DNA of 64,000 nt from Sweltsa coloradensis (Eukaryota > Arthropoda > Insecta > Plecoptera > Chloroperlidae), in contig JAMZAV010000100.1 of assembly GCA_024449915.1 (NCBI GenBank), positions 496,001-560,000 of the forward strand. The letters run 5' to 3'. The notes beneath the pieces were generated by a model, which had not been told where the DNA came from, ran no database searches, and saw only the letters and a program-made list of their open reading frames with translations. A program made the position numbers and the translations under genes. This document shows, one piece after another, positions 14,651 through 29,700 of this stretch (position 1 is the stretch's first letter; each line of letters begins with the position of its first letter).

Positions 14651-14668
14651 TTTTTTTTTGGGGGGGGG
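14651..14668. repeat. T-run then G-run
   Basis: Consecutive homopolymers of T and G form a low-complexity patch. Confidence 0.85.
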
Positions 14669-15323
14669 TCGGAGGGGCGACAGTTGCCCTTATATTTTCA
14701 AGTGACGGGACCATCACGTTTGAATGTTTATAATTTTTTTAATAGCATTATTTGAGTGTAGAATTATTAAATCAAGACAATTTGCGTGGTTGGTACAAAC
14801 GTGCGTGAATACTTCATTGCGGTATGTGTACTTCGCTGAGTCGCACGCGCCCGTTAGCTTTCTGGTGCGATCACCTAATGCAACTGTTCATGCCAGTTCG
14901 CGACTTCGCGTAGGTCTTATGTTGTCGTTCCGACTTCCACAACTCGTTCATAATCATCCACGTAACCATAAAGATGTTCGAATGCACTCCCAACGAAACG
15001 TGCCAGCAAATCAACACTGTGGAACACCTGAAGTTCTTTGAGTTAACTCTTGGCTTCCACGCACTATATTTAATCCCTTGCGTTGCGTGTAGAGGTTGAA
15101 TCTGATTAATTTTGTTGTTTTTAACTTCCTCGCGAATGTGTCTAAAATTGTATCGTTAATATATGATTGTAATAGTCACGAGCACTTGAACGTTGCGATT
15201 ACTCTGTTAACAAGTCTAGGCGTCCCTAATGTTGGTGAGAAATAGAACGAATTCTTCAAAGTCTGGCAACTCGTCAACTAGGCACGTCTGAATAGTTTTT
15301 CGGCTTTCCTACTCGATCACATT

Positions 15324-15385
15324 GGTGAAACAACCCACACCGGGAGTCGAACCCGGAACTTTTTGGTAGCAGCATAATATGCCAC
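15324..15385 (-). repeat. tRNA-derived SINE-like fragment
   Basis: The minus strand contains CCGGGTTCGACTCCCGGTG, a paired T-arm-like sequence with a box B, then TTGTTTCACC. The fragment at 36330-36372 has the same arrangement (a box-B-like segment, then TTGTTTCACC), so both look like members of one tRNA-derived SINE family. Confidence 0.5.
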
Positions 15386-18258
15386 CTTCGTCATGTTATA
15401 ATTTTAATTACTTTGAAACTATACTCTTAAGAGTATATTATATAGTTTGATATTAAAATTGTTACAGAAAAAAATGGGATTGTACAAATTATTTCGTTTT
15501 AATAAACGTAATTACAATAAATTATAATCGTAATTTGTAAGCCTCGTCCCCGTCCAAGTCGATATTTATATTTCATTTAATCTTTGAAGGCCATTTAAAA
15601 TTATTCAAATTCATTGTTCGCTACAGCGTTGATCCCACACCTGAACAAACTCATTATCACTTCTGTCTTTCTTATTTTCTACCCCGTTAGTCATTCTCTA
15701 AAACCGTATGCCAGAGCTTAAAATTTAAATAATATTCTTCTTATTTGAGGTTGATTCTTTTCATTATATTAATGACGTTTTTTATTAGGGGTTGACGTGT
15801 GAGATACGCTTTAGAGGGGGGCGCATTACCATAACAACGGACGCTACCGACTATGCTCTGTCTACGCTTCTGCAAAGTCAGTAAAAACGTTTGATGCTTC
15901 TGAAAGTGAGGAGTAAAAGGTGAAATATTATTTCACCTCGCAAAGCTTCCTGCCTTCCAGATGGGAGGAAGTTTTAACTCAACAGCCGTCTATTAAAAGT
16001 CGCCGTCCGCACGTCTGGATGAATTAAAGAAGAATTACATCTGAGTTTGATAGGCACGTGCCGCCTCGCGCTACGTCTTTCGCAAGCATACCTACCTTCA
16101 TCGGGAAAACATCAATTCAAATTCACGCGAGCGGAAGTTTATTATGTTACTGTCAGATACTCTTTAGAAAAACTTCTTGGGAGAAGTTTTTTTGAAATGC
16201 GCACCGATGTAAAGGAAGCTTAGACGTAAGCATCTTATCGTGATTATTATCACAGTGTCATGCAAATAAAATCAACACTGCGATGCTGTAATTATAACAA
16301 TATATATTTACATCGTTTTTATGACATTGAAAGGGAAATTAACTCGTCGCTCGCTACCATTTAAGTACGGTAGTAATAAGTTATGCAAATTAAAGTAATA
16401 CAAGCATACATAATTGATTTGTAGTAACGAAACAAACAAATTGATTTTATTAACGAATCACAATAATATCATTCATATCAATTGTTTAGAACCCGCGAAA
16501 GTAGATCAGTTGCTCAGCGAACATTCTTAAAACTCGCGTTGCCGGATGAGCGTAATTTGGCCACCTCCTTGCTTCCTTCGTTATGTTTTTCTATTGTTTA
16601 CTTGGGACAACATTATAAAAGCTATTGTAAGTAGTATCAATCTCTCTATGACATACGCTCTAACAGTACACACACGTGAAAATAATTACTGCTAAAGACC
16701 TCGCCGCCCCGCACCTCCACCTTTCTTTCGCCGTCCGAGCTCTCGTCGATCGACTTTGTACGTTTTGGTAATGTGATAAATATTGGTAACCTGGTACTCG
16801 TTTGTCTTGTAGAGGGCGAAGAGAAATAGAAAAATAGAACGAAAATTCGAAAACAAATAGTGAGAAATATTTCTTCGATCGTACCTCCTGCTTTATGTTT
16901 GATGAAACTCTAACCCTCGGCCTGTCAGTGTGGTATCTCGCGAGCATGGTATTTTGTAAACCGTGGTAGCAACATTTTTTCTCGCGTGTGCATTCAGACA
17001 TGAGACAGGCTTCAGTCTACATATTACAAGAGCAGCATCCTATATGCAAAGTGTTCAACATGAATCTAGCTAAATTAAAGCCCCAGCGGAAACAAGAAAT
17101 CGCAGCTTAGGTTACCGGATGTCGAACAATGCACCCGCTAGGTGTACAGTACGTACTCCACTGAGGTACGCGCCACCATGAGGGCCATCGACGACTGTTC
17201 CCGCTAAATGCTGTCGAGCCTTTGTCACTCCCCTTTTCCTTTGCGTCTACACGACTTCTACCCAGTCGTATCAGATTCACATACATTGCCATCAATCTAA
17301 GATCCGTTCCGCCAATGTTTGCAACAAATACATGTGAAGCGATTCGATTGAACAGTTTGCATGCAACCCTGTAACGAAACCTAGACTTGACACTGGCTTG
17401 CTACCGATGGTTCTTTTCTTACCCTTTTAAAAATGTTCAATTTATTAATGATCGCATGCCTAGACTCGATACAGCAAAGGTAATTGACACATTAATATCA
17501 CGCGGCCTTTCATCTTCATATTTTATCTAAAGTATTATTAACGATACTTACATTATGACTATGAGGTGTGCACATTATCATTACCAGGATATCTTGAATT
17601 TATATCAAAACTCCAAAACTCATTTGATATTAGGTTTTCCGTTTTAGCATTTTTTTTTATGGGGGGGGGAGGGGTTTGGGGAATTGACTGTTCCAAGTAA
17701 CACACGCATTGTGGTTACTGTTGATACAAAAATACGTCGTTAAACCCAAAAAGCCGTTTGGACTTGAGCCCGCGTTGACACGAGAGTTGGTGAAACCAGT
17801 GCAAACGATTTCCGCGGCGGGTTTGTCGTCGCTGCTCGCTCATCAATAATCATATATCGTGGCGCATATACTCGCAATGACGCGATAAGAACAACACTAA
17901 ACGACCGTGTCAAAGACGACTTCCAATATAACTCTGGTATGGTCTGGTGGTCTTGACATGGGCGCAGTTTCGCTTGCCGGTCTGGCTGGCGGTCGCTCTT
18001 CTCAAGGGACTACATGTGGCACAGCTCGTGCTTGTCTAGGCTTTCCTTCTGGACCGTAAATTGTTCAGGGTTAGATGTTTATTTCTCTTTTGTGGCGTCG
18101 TATAAATTTGGACCGTGTGTTTCTTGCTACGCGGTTTGTACCGTACGTCGAGTTGAAGGCAACGAGATTTCGGTTCGTAATCTCCGAGATTCGAAGGAAT
18201 CTGGTGGGGAGAGAAGCTGCGAGACTCCTCCAAAATAGATACCGAGAAGATTAACTTG

Positions 18259-18297
18259 GTTGGAAGGGAGGGAGAGGGGAGGAGGGAGAGGGAGAGA
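18259..18297 (+). repeat. Purine-rich (GA) tract
   Basis: About 38 bases of almost uninterrupted G and A lie some 375 bases upstream of the first recognised ELAV exon. This is seen directly; any role as a splicing enhancer is speculation. Confidence 0.8.
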
Positions 18298-18635
18298 GCC
18301 GCTGATCAACGCTCAAAGCATTTTTTACAGCTATCTAAAAATACTACTCCTAATTTTGAATTATTATTATAAAACGTAAACCGCATTCATAGAAGATTGG
18401 ACTGATTCATTATTTGGTGCGCGGGAACGTGAATACACCCCAACCCAATAACACAACGCCATGCCATAGTCAGCCTCACCTGGGTCTATCTGCCAAGTTG
18501 CCTTATATCATTCATATTCTTCCTAAACAATGCCTTTTACTAACCAAGTGTTCATAAAACTATTAAGTTTTCGCCCTCTGCGCCAAGCTGGCCCCTTGAG
18601 TGTGCGTAAATAATAGATGCTAAAGCCTAGACTAA

Positions 18636-18806
<171 letters not shown>

Positions 18807-19021
18807 TAATAAACTCTTCTTACTTGTTGCATTGTACTACATACAATCTCCGGCATTCATCGACGATACAGCAGGACGACCTTTTAACTCTTCTCTTACC
18901 AACCTCAATTTCTAGCTTGTAAACATGTACGTTTATGAATCTTCTAATCAGATTTTGGCAATTTCTCATACGTAGGGTAACGCTTCGTGCTGACAGCAAC
19001 CGCCACTGTACGTTTGTGTGT

Positions 19022-19040
19022 GGGGGGGGGGGGGGGGGGG
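19022..19040. repeat. Poly-G tract
   Basis: Nineteen consecutive G residues on the + strand lie 246 bases downstream of the exon ending at 18776. A second G-run is at 19860-19872. Confidence 0.95.
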
Positions 19041-19794
19041 TCAGTGCTTTTGGCATTTATTTGTATTGATCATTCTTGTCAGATTTATCATTGTCATTGT
19101 TAGTTCACAAGTTATACTCGTCATTATTGATCATATTTTACATTTAAAATGGGCAATGTTTAAGCCAGAGTGTCGTAGGTTAAGGGGCAGGAGAGAACCA
19201 CCAGCATCGTATGAAAACATGACAGTGGTAAATAGTGAAATCTAAAGACGGGTGTATGGAGGTTTGCCATTGGAAATGTTTTAAAATTTAAATGCTATTT
19301 GGTTAGAAATATATCCGTTTTAGTGCAGAATAGTGAACGTTCAATGGCATTTGTTACCATCTGCCCAATTTATGAAATACGTATAGCCTCGGAAGAAAAA
19401 TTGTTATAGATGTCGATTATTTTAAAATTGTTGAATTTCAGCCTATTTCTTGTTTATAACTACTTACGGAATTATAGGAATCAGCCCCTGATTTTTATTT
19501 TACTCATTTTTGATGTTTTTTTTTGTGAAGGATTGCGTATTTAGATTAAAACCCATTGTTGACATGATAACACAATCAGTATCGCTTCAATTGAAACGGT
19601 TATCTTTTTATCAATCACCTACGAAATACGCTAAAACGCAAAAAATAATTGGTGGATGGCGTTTGACGAGGTTCAAAATCAGCAAACCACCTACATTCGA
19701 TTGATTAGGCTTATGCATGAAATATACTCATGAATAATCGATGAAAACGAAGCCAGATAAAAAGCAAGGTTAGATTTCAGTTTTCTGTCTGGTA

Positions 19795-19850
19795 AGACAA
19801 GGTCACGCGTACGTGGGTTCGAACCATCGCTGCGAGAGTTAGAATTCGTT
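19795..19850 (+). repeat. tRNA-like (box B) SINE fragment
   Basis: Contains GTGGGTTCGAACCATCGC, a strong polymerase III box-B-like sequence. No full cloverleaf was found, so it is a relic rather than a tRNA gene. Confidence 0.4.
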
Positions 19851-19859
19851 TTTTTAAGT

Positions 19860-19872
19860 GGGGGGGGGGGGG
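19860..19872. repeat. Poly-G tract
   Basis: A homopolymer of 13 G residues directly follows the SINE-like fragment. Confidence 0.9.
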
Positions 19873-22800
19873 ACGTGATAGAAGTCCACTTTATGTAATT
19901 GTTAGGAAAGCTGAAAGAAGTTGATTTGTCCACTTTTTCAAATCATGCTTAGCAAAGCTACAAACCACGCACAATAGGTCCGTACGAATGGACAAACCCA
20001 TAGTGTTAAAACACCTTTCTGAGCCATAATTTTAAACATCGCCAGTGTTTTAGAGATTGAAATGGAGTTAATTCCGTAATATTTAAATACAAAAAAAAAC
20101 TTATCACGTGCGTAGCTCGTTTTTGAAAAAAGTGACTTGATCACACATCTTTTCCGAAACACCACAAAATTGTTACGTCGCATTATTCCAATTTTCTATA
20201 TTTCTGTGTGATCACTATAATTATTTTGATATTATAACATTCCTGAAATTGCTTTGCCCCATAAATTCTTGAAAGTCTCTAAGTTAATTAAGTGGTTATT
20301 AAGTAAATAAATAATAAGTAAATGTAATACGTGTTAACGGCTTAGAACGAACACGGTTCGAAACTAAAAGGTTTTCTGTAAAATGGATTTCAGTTACATG
20401 AAGTATTTCAACGTTGATCTATTTGAAGCCCGCACATTGCAAGAGCTTAGAATGCTAATTGAGATCGCAAGTCGAGAATGCGTGAATGTGCAATTAACCC
20501 TCGGTGCGACACTTTGTTTTGTCGGTCCTTTCACCTAACATTTCTCTTAAATATTCGTACCACACACAAAGTAAATTGCGACCTACCTGACTCCACTTAA
20601 AAACATGTACTCGTACGTAAATAATAAGAAAGAAATCTTATTGGTAACAATTTGACATGTTCACACTCTTCATTTCGTTCTACCGACTACAATGTTTACC
20701 TCTTATTCTGGTCAAAACACCAAAGATCGCAATCGCTAGCTATATATTGGTTTCCTGGCTTTTAATTGGTTTACTTTGCTAATAAAGTCATCAATATATT
20801 CTAGACGATGTGTGGAAAATTGCACAATCAGTCTTGTTTCAGACCCACTCAACTGTGGACGGTCGTTGCACAAGAACTAGTTATTATCTTAGATTAACCC
20901 CAGAAGGGCTTGCATCCGAAATGCTTGCTTGACTTGTTTATTAAGAATATTCCGATGCATAAATTTACATAAAATTATCTAATTTCACGTGAAACAAGTG
21001 TTGGAACTACACCAGATTCGAAATAGTTATTCTCTTGAAGATTGCTTCAAGGAAATGACCGTGCACCATGTTGTCGCCTCTCGTTGGCAGAGCGCGCTAA
21101 CTTTGTGTAATTATGTTCCTGTTGGTGTTCTGCCGGAGTATGGTACTCTTGCATGTAATCCACGTCAGGGTTGTACTCGTTGCCGGCGGTGTTCGGCTAA
21201 TGGAATTGTGACTGACGCAAGCGGTTGGGTAGGGGTGGCTGGCTCGAGGGCTGTGACTCACATTCATCCCCTCATTCGTTGCTGCATCGCAAGCTAGTTA
21301 CGTCACACGTCACCTACCATCGATCCAGAGGGGGAAACAAAACCCAGGACGAAACTTATTTTAATACTGGTTTCAAAGCCAGATATATTTTTAGGTTATG
21401 GTAGCTTCGGGATGTGGAGGAAATACAGAGCTAGACTGAGCGGATGCCTTTCAGTTTCGGCGTATCATTTGGTGCAACAAACGTCAGCTGCATGCTCTCT
21501 TTTATCTTGTTCAGAATAACAACAGTATTTTAAACAAAATTGTATTACTTATTGCCAATAATATCCATTTATTTGTACAGTTTATGCCAGAATACAACTT
21601 ACATTATTTTCTCACTGGTTTACTTCAACCATTACATTGGTTCAAAACTCGCATTCATTCAACAACAATTATTTGCTTGATGGGAGTAAAACTCTGAGAA
21701 TTACTATTAACTGATATGAAAAGTATTCCTATGAATGTACTGGGCGTGTGCAACTTGAAGAATCACGAAGTTTGTTGTCGGAATCAGTCTTTAATATTGC
21801 TGGATATAGGTTATGCCATTCAATAAGTTCGAATACTTGAGTTCCTAGTAAAACATCTAAAAATATTCTCTCCAGCGGCTAGCCCACTTCACCCATATTT
21901 CTTCCTTTGTTGACCACCAAAATGTTTTGCTCGGCGTTTTGATTTTTATTGTGAGTTAGTTTTTTGTTGACATATCGAATCGCTGAGTGGTAGGAGGGGA
22001 GGGGGATACAATGTTTGGGGAAAAGGCGCGCGGCTGCCGGCAAGATGTAAACATTCATAGACTTGGGAAATCGTTTGCACTTCTATGTCGAATTATTGAT
22101 TGTTAATGCAGATCAACAATCAACAATGATGTGTTCTCAAGCGCCATTGAATGTAATGTCTAACAAGGTTTTATTTCTTGTGATTTTCAAGTTAACTTTA
22201 ACAGATTTAAATAATGATCAATTTGAGGTTCACCACCAAATTAAGCAAACATTGAATCAAATCTGCTACAAACGCTTTGAAACTCCATCAACTCGAAGAT
22301 GAGATGTTCTTAATTTCGTATCCTGATTGCCTTACTTTTGTGCACTACAAACCCTTTCATGTTAAATTTGAACATTTGAAAACTAGAACACTTGGTTGTT
22401 TAAATAGCCGCTCTTCCGCCAGCATGATTTACAGAAGCATTGTATATTTTCGGGCTTCTACTAATTTAAACAAACCTATTTTACAAACGAACCCTTGTAA
22501 GTCAAGAGAGACTGTTTGCATTGGCTATAAACAATATCTATTTTAACAGTTAATGTTCCACTGGTAATGGCGTACACGTTCGGATTAAAAAGACGTCGCT
22601 TGCAATTCGTAGATCTGGATTTGCAAGAACTGTACGCTCGTCAAACGGACATCTCGAGTTTATGTGTTTGCTGATGCAAACATTGGTCGTATAAACTGGT
22701 TGCATGTGAACCCGAGTTGCACGTAGGCTAATCGAGAGGATTCTCTTGGTGAGTTATGCACAGCGTTGAGTGGACAGAAGTAAATTACACTTTTTTTATT

Positions 22801-23704
22801 CGAACAACTCTTCCACCATATCTTGATATGTTTTCATACTGGATCATGTATTAGAGATTTACCACATAAATTCAGATTATTTGTATAAGCACCTACACAA
22901 TAATTGTTTGCGTTAACAAGTTTTGTCTTCCAGACATTAATTTATAAACAATTATTTTAATTCAAATGCACAGTGACCGGTGAATTATAGTGTAGGGCAC
23001 AGCTCCTTGGTATTTCCTCACAGTAAAATTTGATTTTTAAAATCTATCCTCATAGTCTATAGCATCACTGTAATTTAATTTGTTTTCAGTAATACCCCCT
23101 TCTTAACGTCGTTACTAATTTTCTAAAAATCCCTTAGTCATATATTTTTTTTAATATAAAATCGTAGCCTAGAGATCAAACGTTGGCCTGCTATTATGTG
23201 AGGAAGTTATATTGTGTTCGCTGATTGTGAAATATTTGACAACCTTTCTTTATAATTCAGTAGAAGAACGGAGATTATATTGTCACGCAAACAAGTATAA
23301 TTCGTAAACAAGGTTATTAATGAAAATGTTTACTTAAAAAAAGCATTTTTGGTAGGTCTTTACGAAACTAATTACTTTTGGTGTTAGAAGGCCCGTTATT
23401 GGAAATTACATGCTAACTGTAGATACATTAAAAATATACATTGATTGATGCAAACGTTATTCTATTGTAAGTGAATCAGTCTCACTCGCTGTCATCAATA
23501 GCTTGCCTTTTACTCGAACCCAGTAAGGCCTAATTGCGTTTCAAAAACATAATTAGTTTTTATTTAATCGAAATAAAGTTGTATAAATTGTTATTATGCT
23601 TCAGCCGCCATTTTTTTTTCAGATGTTGGCTAGCAAATTTGTTCAACAACAATTAGCCTAATTAATAATCATTAATAAGCACCAGTACGGGAGTGCCTAT
23701 AACA

Positions 23705-23782
23705 GGGAGCGAAGCTAGATTAGCAAATAGTCTGCATAAATCTTACAGTGCATCGAAGTTTTGGTGGAGGTGCCGGGTACGG
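23705..23782 (-). repeat. End fragment of the 'CCCGGCACCTCCACCA' family
   Basis: On the minus strand: CCCGGCACCTCCACCAAAA, about 45 bases, then GCTTCGCTCCCTG. The same two motifs at the same spacing occur in the copy at 9918-10155. This shows that GCTTCGCTCCCT belongs to the family's end. Isolated GCTTCGCTCCC motifs also occur at 24194-24204 and 59064-59075. Confidence 0.6.
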
Positions 23783-26700
23783 AAAGTTACCCGTCTGACG
23801 CGGAGACGAGTTTAGGCGCTCATCATTCTGGTTTAGCCGGGTAAACTATTGATAGCATCGTTATCATATTTCACGTGAACGTCCATACAGAATCTATTTT
23901 TGAGATCGTGCACGCGTATTTCTCAATAAATGCTTTGATTTTGAATAAAACATTCGTGAAATCTCCGTAATTTTCTATTTTTTTTTTGTAATTTTGTGAA
24001 TTTAATCCATGTGTACAGATTTTTCCCCCGCAAATGTCCATAATAAATCTCAACTTTTAAATCAATGTGCACGCTCAGGTTAATTTTGTTAATCTTAAGA
24101 TGATGACGTTTAATGGAATTTACAGAATTGAAATCTACGTTTAGGAATTAATTTTTTTCTTTCAGGACTAGTGTATGTGTGTATATTGTGTGCGCTTCGC
24201 TCCCTTTTAGCTAAAAGCAATCATATTTGTAATAAAACTGCTTCAAGACAAGACAACGGATATGCGATTTTTATTTGTTTGCCTATTTGTGCCACGAAAT
24301 AGCGATACGCGTAGCTGCTGCATTCCACTCTATTTGGTCGAGTGTTCTCATGAATGAAGCTAAGCACACGCCACAAATTACTTCAATTGCAGAAACAATG
24401 TGACCGCTGAGCCTGTGAAGTGCATGCGTTCCGAGACCGTAGAGTGCACGAGGTCGTCTAGATGAGAATGCTACAAGAGTGCGACAACAACAAGTTAACT
24501 CGCAAAGAAAACATCCATTCATTGCGTAATGTGTTAAACTGATTCCAGCAGTTTCATATCGGTATTTGAGCTGCGTCATCAAGTAGCTGACAGCACGTTT
24601 CATATTTTATCGTTCTGTGAGAGGAATTATAATAACAATATGGTGATAATAAATAACAATGAGCCATTCTTAAAATAAATTCACTTTCTTTCTGTCATAA
24701 AAATGATGTCATTCGAGTGTTCATGACATTAAATACTTATTTTTACGTTTCGAGGAATTCTTGAATTCTGTCTTCTACAGCTGTCAGTACCAGGAGGGAA
24801 AAGTTATATTTTTAGCTGATTGAAAAGCGATACACTCGGATTGAACGTTGACTTGAATTTGCTTGCGTAACTTGAATCGTCCAAGGTTATTCATCAGCGA
24901 GGCATATGTCGAAAATAGAATGTAACACTGAGACAAGGACAGTAATCGACATCAGAGAAAAGCAATGGTTTTGTGTGCAACGATATGGTATTACATTGAT
25001 TTGCAACTGAACAACCACGTGATCCTGATGTCTTGTGCATGAATTGTGCTGTACTTCTGGAATCTAGTCACTATTGGCATGCCGGTAAGCATGTCATCTC
25101 GCATAGTTGGCACTAACCTGGCACCAGAAAGACGTTGGTGGCAATGCATCCATCCACAAAACACTAAACTGTCTCAATAGCATCACACATTTCAAGATCA
25201 AACTTAGAAATAGGGATTGGAGTGAATTGACGTTTGACAGTAGACAATACTCTTCCTGAAGCCACGAAGATATAGGTGTATTTATATAAAACTTTGCGAC
25301 GGGTAAATGAAGACCCCTTAGTTGCACTGTTTGCAAAGTTTGTGTACGTCACATGAAATTCTGATGTAGTTTGAACTTTTTAAACTTTTTTGATAAAATC
25401 TAAAAAGAAAATCAATACATATTTTTATTATTTATCTCAAATATCTTTCTTGAAAAGTGCCAGCATCTATTTAGCTTTGAATGTGGAATTTGTTTGAGGG
25501 AAATGTGAGGTAAGATGGCCACAAGAAAAGAATATACTCGCGTAAAAAAACACTTCTGCTTCCTTTTACTGCAACCCTAAAGTGTATATAATAACTTGTG
25601 ACCACATAGTTATGTATTGGTTATGGCAGAAAACATTTAGTACTCTTTAACAAATGGTCTGCACTTCTTATGTAGTATTTTCATTCAATCTAATAAGTAG
25701 TAACCAATCAATCGTTTATCAATTCCCCCCTACCCGTAGAAAAACATCAGTATTGAGCGCGTGTAGAGAGGCTTTGGTTTAGTTCTTGTATATATTATAG
25801 TCTAAAAAGGATGTTTAACTATACAATGTATAGTTTAGCGCACCATTCATATGTACATGTAACGTTGTACTATTTTCGTTATGCCCATGTGAATTAACAC
25901 CTGTTTATATAATACTAGTTATTGATTCGTATAAGCAATCAAAATACCGAAGCGTTGTCACGGTCATACACTTTGTTTATTTTTGTCCCAGGGTGTACCC
26001 TGACTTATCTCCTATGTGTACAGTGTGGTTTAGCGGGCATCCATCTTTTGCAGAAATAAATAGCTTATGGTATCTAAGTCATTAACAATAATGTTGGCAA
26101 TACACGAATTGTGGTGGGATGAACCCATGCACCTGTGTATATAGCCATATAAAGTTGGTTAATAGGGATAGATAAACTAATTACACGCGCTCAATGTGCT
26201 GCGCCAAGGCACACTAATTCTCCTCACTTCAAAGTTGTTTCAATAGAGTTTTAGCAACGCGGCGCTTCGAGTTCGAGACGGCGCTTTCACGTACACGTAG
26301 TACCAACTCGACTCGTCTCCACAACTTGGTTCGGTTTAAACCATTTACATTAATTAATCAAACTATAGTTGTGCTGATTAATATTGTTCTAGTGGTAGAC
26401 TTGATTGTAATCTGGGCGGGTGGGGTTGTCGTTGTAATGTGGAAATATTTTAATTTAAACATAAACTTCGTGATGGTTTGTATTTCAATCTTATCAAGTC
26501 AGGAGCGTAAGTGTGGGTGGGAACGGCAACGTTTAAATGATTTGGAGTCAGTTCCCTCAAAAGAATTAATCCAAAACCCGTCTCTATTTTGTGCCCCAAA
26601 ATAATCCCAAGCAATGCTTCTGATTGAGGCATATCGTGTTGTAATAAGACTAGTCGGAAAACTATATTTTTTCATTAAGTTTATGTATAGGCTACCTACA

Positions 26701-29700
26701 ATGTATACCATTTAAAGCGTTTTACTGAAAGAAAATTACCTGTTATTTGGTTGGAATAAAAACCTGCTCCATTTTTAAGCTGCCTGCCAGATTTTACCGA
26801 GTGGTCTTTATCGTGACAATATCCCACACACTTGAAACATCCATGCGCTCAGGTGTAGTCAAGGTGTTATAATGAATATTACTTCAGTAATTTGGTTTGT
26901 TTACGACACAAAAGTCTCCAAATCTCATCATTTTCCTCTGTTAATAATTGCTTTAAAAAAATGCATGCGTTTATTCTAAAATAGTGGTTTCGTAAACATT
27001 TGAGGAAGCCATGCAGGTAATCAAATTGATTGCATCATTTAGTATTAGAGTGATCACCATGTGGGTTACCTCCTTGTGCACTTTGCAAGAAACTAAGAAA
27101 ACCACGTGTTCCACCTACGACAGACAGCGTTTAGCGGATACGTTTTTGCTGCCACACGATCGAAATATTACTTATCAATTCAATCCAAGAAACTATAATT
27201 GTTCTTTTCTTCAAAGACTGTTTTCTAGTACGTCTCAATGTCCTTGAAAAAGTGTCGTATACCGTAAACCCAGTTGGCTAGAATGTTGGTTTGCTAATTG
27301 TCTGGTTGTATGGTACGCCTCTCCGACCACGGCTCGTCCGTAGTCCTTCCTATACGGCCGACACCTTGTGGATGAAAGCCAGTTGGCAGCGAGATTCTTC
27401 TAGATGTGTATTGCCTCTTGAAATAAATTATGTGTGAACTCACACGTATATGAATGTCGCTTTATCATCAAACAAATCAGACAACAATCTAGGAATTGTG
27501 CGAAGATCTTGAATCTTTGGCGACCTTAGCACCAGAAAGATGGGAGAACTCATTCTTGTAATTATTTGACGCGGTATTGTATTTAATGGTCGTGGTTATT
27601 ATTTTGATGAATTGCTCTGCATATTCGAGGATTATGCAACGTTTCAGTAACCATGCAGTAGCTAACATAAAGCATAGCCGTATATTTCAATATCTATGCA
27701 CATTGAACAGGAGAATTCTCGTTTTGATGAGTACTTCTCAGTTCCCTCGTATTTGCATATTTTACCTACAGTAATGACGAGCATTTTGTGAAGAACTACG
27801 TATCTTCTATTTTAATACGTCTTTTGTTCTAAATATTAAAAAGTAGATGCATAAAAGAAGAATACCACACAATATTACTTGCTCACATTTGCGTACATAT
27901 CTTCAAACGATTTCCAAGATCTGAAATATACGAGTTTTTAGGTCAAAACAAAAGACATGTCGAAATGAAATATGTGAGGTGAAACTAAATACAGTCTGGT
28001 GAAATGCGTCTTTTCATATTGCTAAAAGATACCCAACCTTTGTTGTTCAGAACTTAACAGAAATCATATCTTGTTTGTTGTAGTCAACGTATGTTGTTCT
28101 TCTCGGTTTGTGCAACAAATATCAACATCATCTTCCGTTGTATGTGATCAGCCATTATGTTGTCCACATTTCTCATAAAGCGAGACTTGACTTCTGTGCA
28201 ACAGTGCTATTAAATTACATTTTCATCATCTTTCAAAAACACAATTTCGTTTCTATGTTAATCATATGTTATGATGAACATTTAGTTATCTGTGCGACTA
28301 TTGGACAAGTTTGTCAGCCCCATTCCTAATGCCACGATTGTTCGTTCTCGCCCCTCGGGAAAAAAAACGTTTACTTGACATTATCTTAATCGTTTGGTGG
28401 TAAATTGTTGCATACATTAAAGTACTCTCATTTTAAAATAATGATCAAGGTCAGAAACAGGAGTGTATATAGCCATGCTAATCGTCATTTGCTATTTATT
28501 TTCAAACCATTAATGTGTCTTTTATGTATTTATTTAAAGTATTATGCTATTGAGCTATAAAAATGTATTTGCATTGCAGTAAAATGCGAACTTAGATATC
28601 AATATAGCACACCAAGTCATAATCGGTGAATAAACGATATTCTAAATAAATATTAAACAGGAGCAATATTTGGTAAATAAAAACAATCTATGCAACATAT
28701 TATTTAAAACGCACACTAGCAATGTTAATTAAATTAAAACTTACACCATTCAAATAAAAATCATTAAAACAAAAAAATTGTAAACGCGCAATTAACAAAG
28801 AAACTTGGTTTTTATGCCATCCTATAATTATATCAAACGAGGATTGCCAAAAATCAGTTACAACAATCGTGAAAATATCCAACTTTCGAGGATGAAAACG
28901 CCAAACGCGCTTCATTCTATTGTCCAAATTTTCAAAACAGCCGACCATAAATACTGCTGACATTAATAAATAATGACATAGTGCATTTAATAGCAACAAT
29001 AGAATTGTGTAGTTTAAAAGTTGAGCTCTTAAATAATGCCCTCGGCAGCTAAAACACACCCATCCCGATGTGTTTGCTCAAAAGTCACGTAAGAACAGTA
29101 AGTCATTCATTTTGATAAAGATTTTATTATTCATATACACAACGAACTGTGAAACAGCTCTGCAACGCGTCGTTAATAATGTATGTTTTTTTAATAATAC
29201 GTTATAGCGCCTTATTGATTGATGACTGTTTTTTGGTTTGACTCTTAAAATGGTTGGGTTAGTCAACTCCTTGTCTAGTTTCATTAGGTGCTCACGCTTC
29301 AACACGGCAATAAAACCATTTACACGCACGCAAACGCATGGAAACGCACGTGCACGCTATTCTACGTTGGTGGGACATTTTATTAGCCTCAGATTCAATC
29401 CATGCGGACAGGTCACTAAACAATGATGTTTTGGCCTAAAACCAACTGTGTGTAGAAAATATATTACGTTCTTGAGTGAACGGTACATAAGCTTTACCAT
29501 GTACTTTCTCTGGTAATGTAGGATTTATAAGTACTTTTCGCCGGCAAGAATTTAAGTATGATTACGTATAAGTATGATTGAACTTCCTACTATTGTTTTT
29601 TAATATTTTTACTATTTTAGTCTATGTACCTTACACGTATTAAAATAATAATAAAACACATATCTAATTATATGTATTTAATCTAAATCGCAAGGTCTTC

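Noticed and set aside
20989..21297. 102-codon + strand open frame in the large intron
   Set aside because: No family resemblance; local GC rise only.
28700..29059. 119-codon minus-strand open frame with a hydrophobic start
   Set aside because: Very AT-rich, composition dominated by F, I, L and N as in translated intron; no domain recognised.
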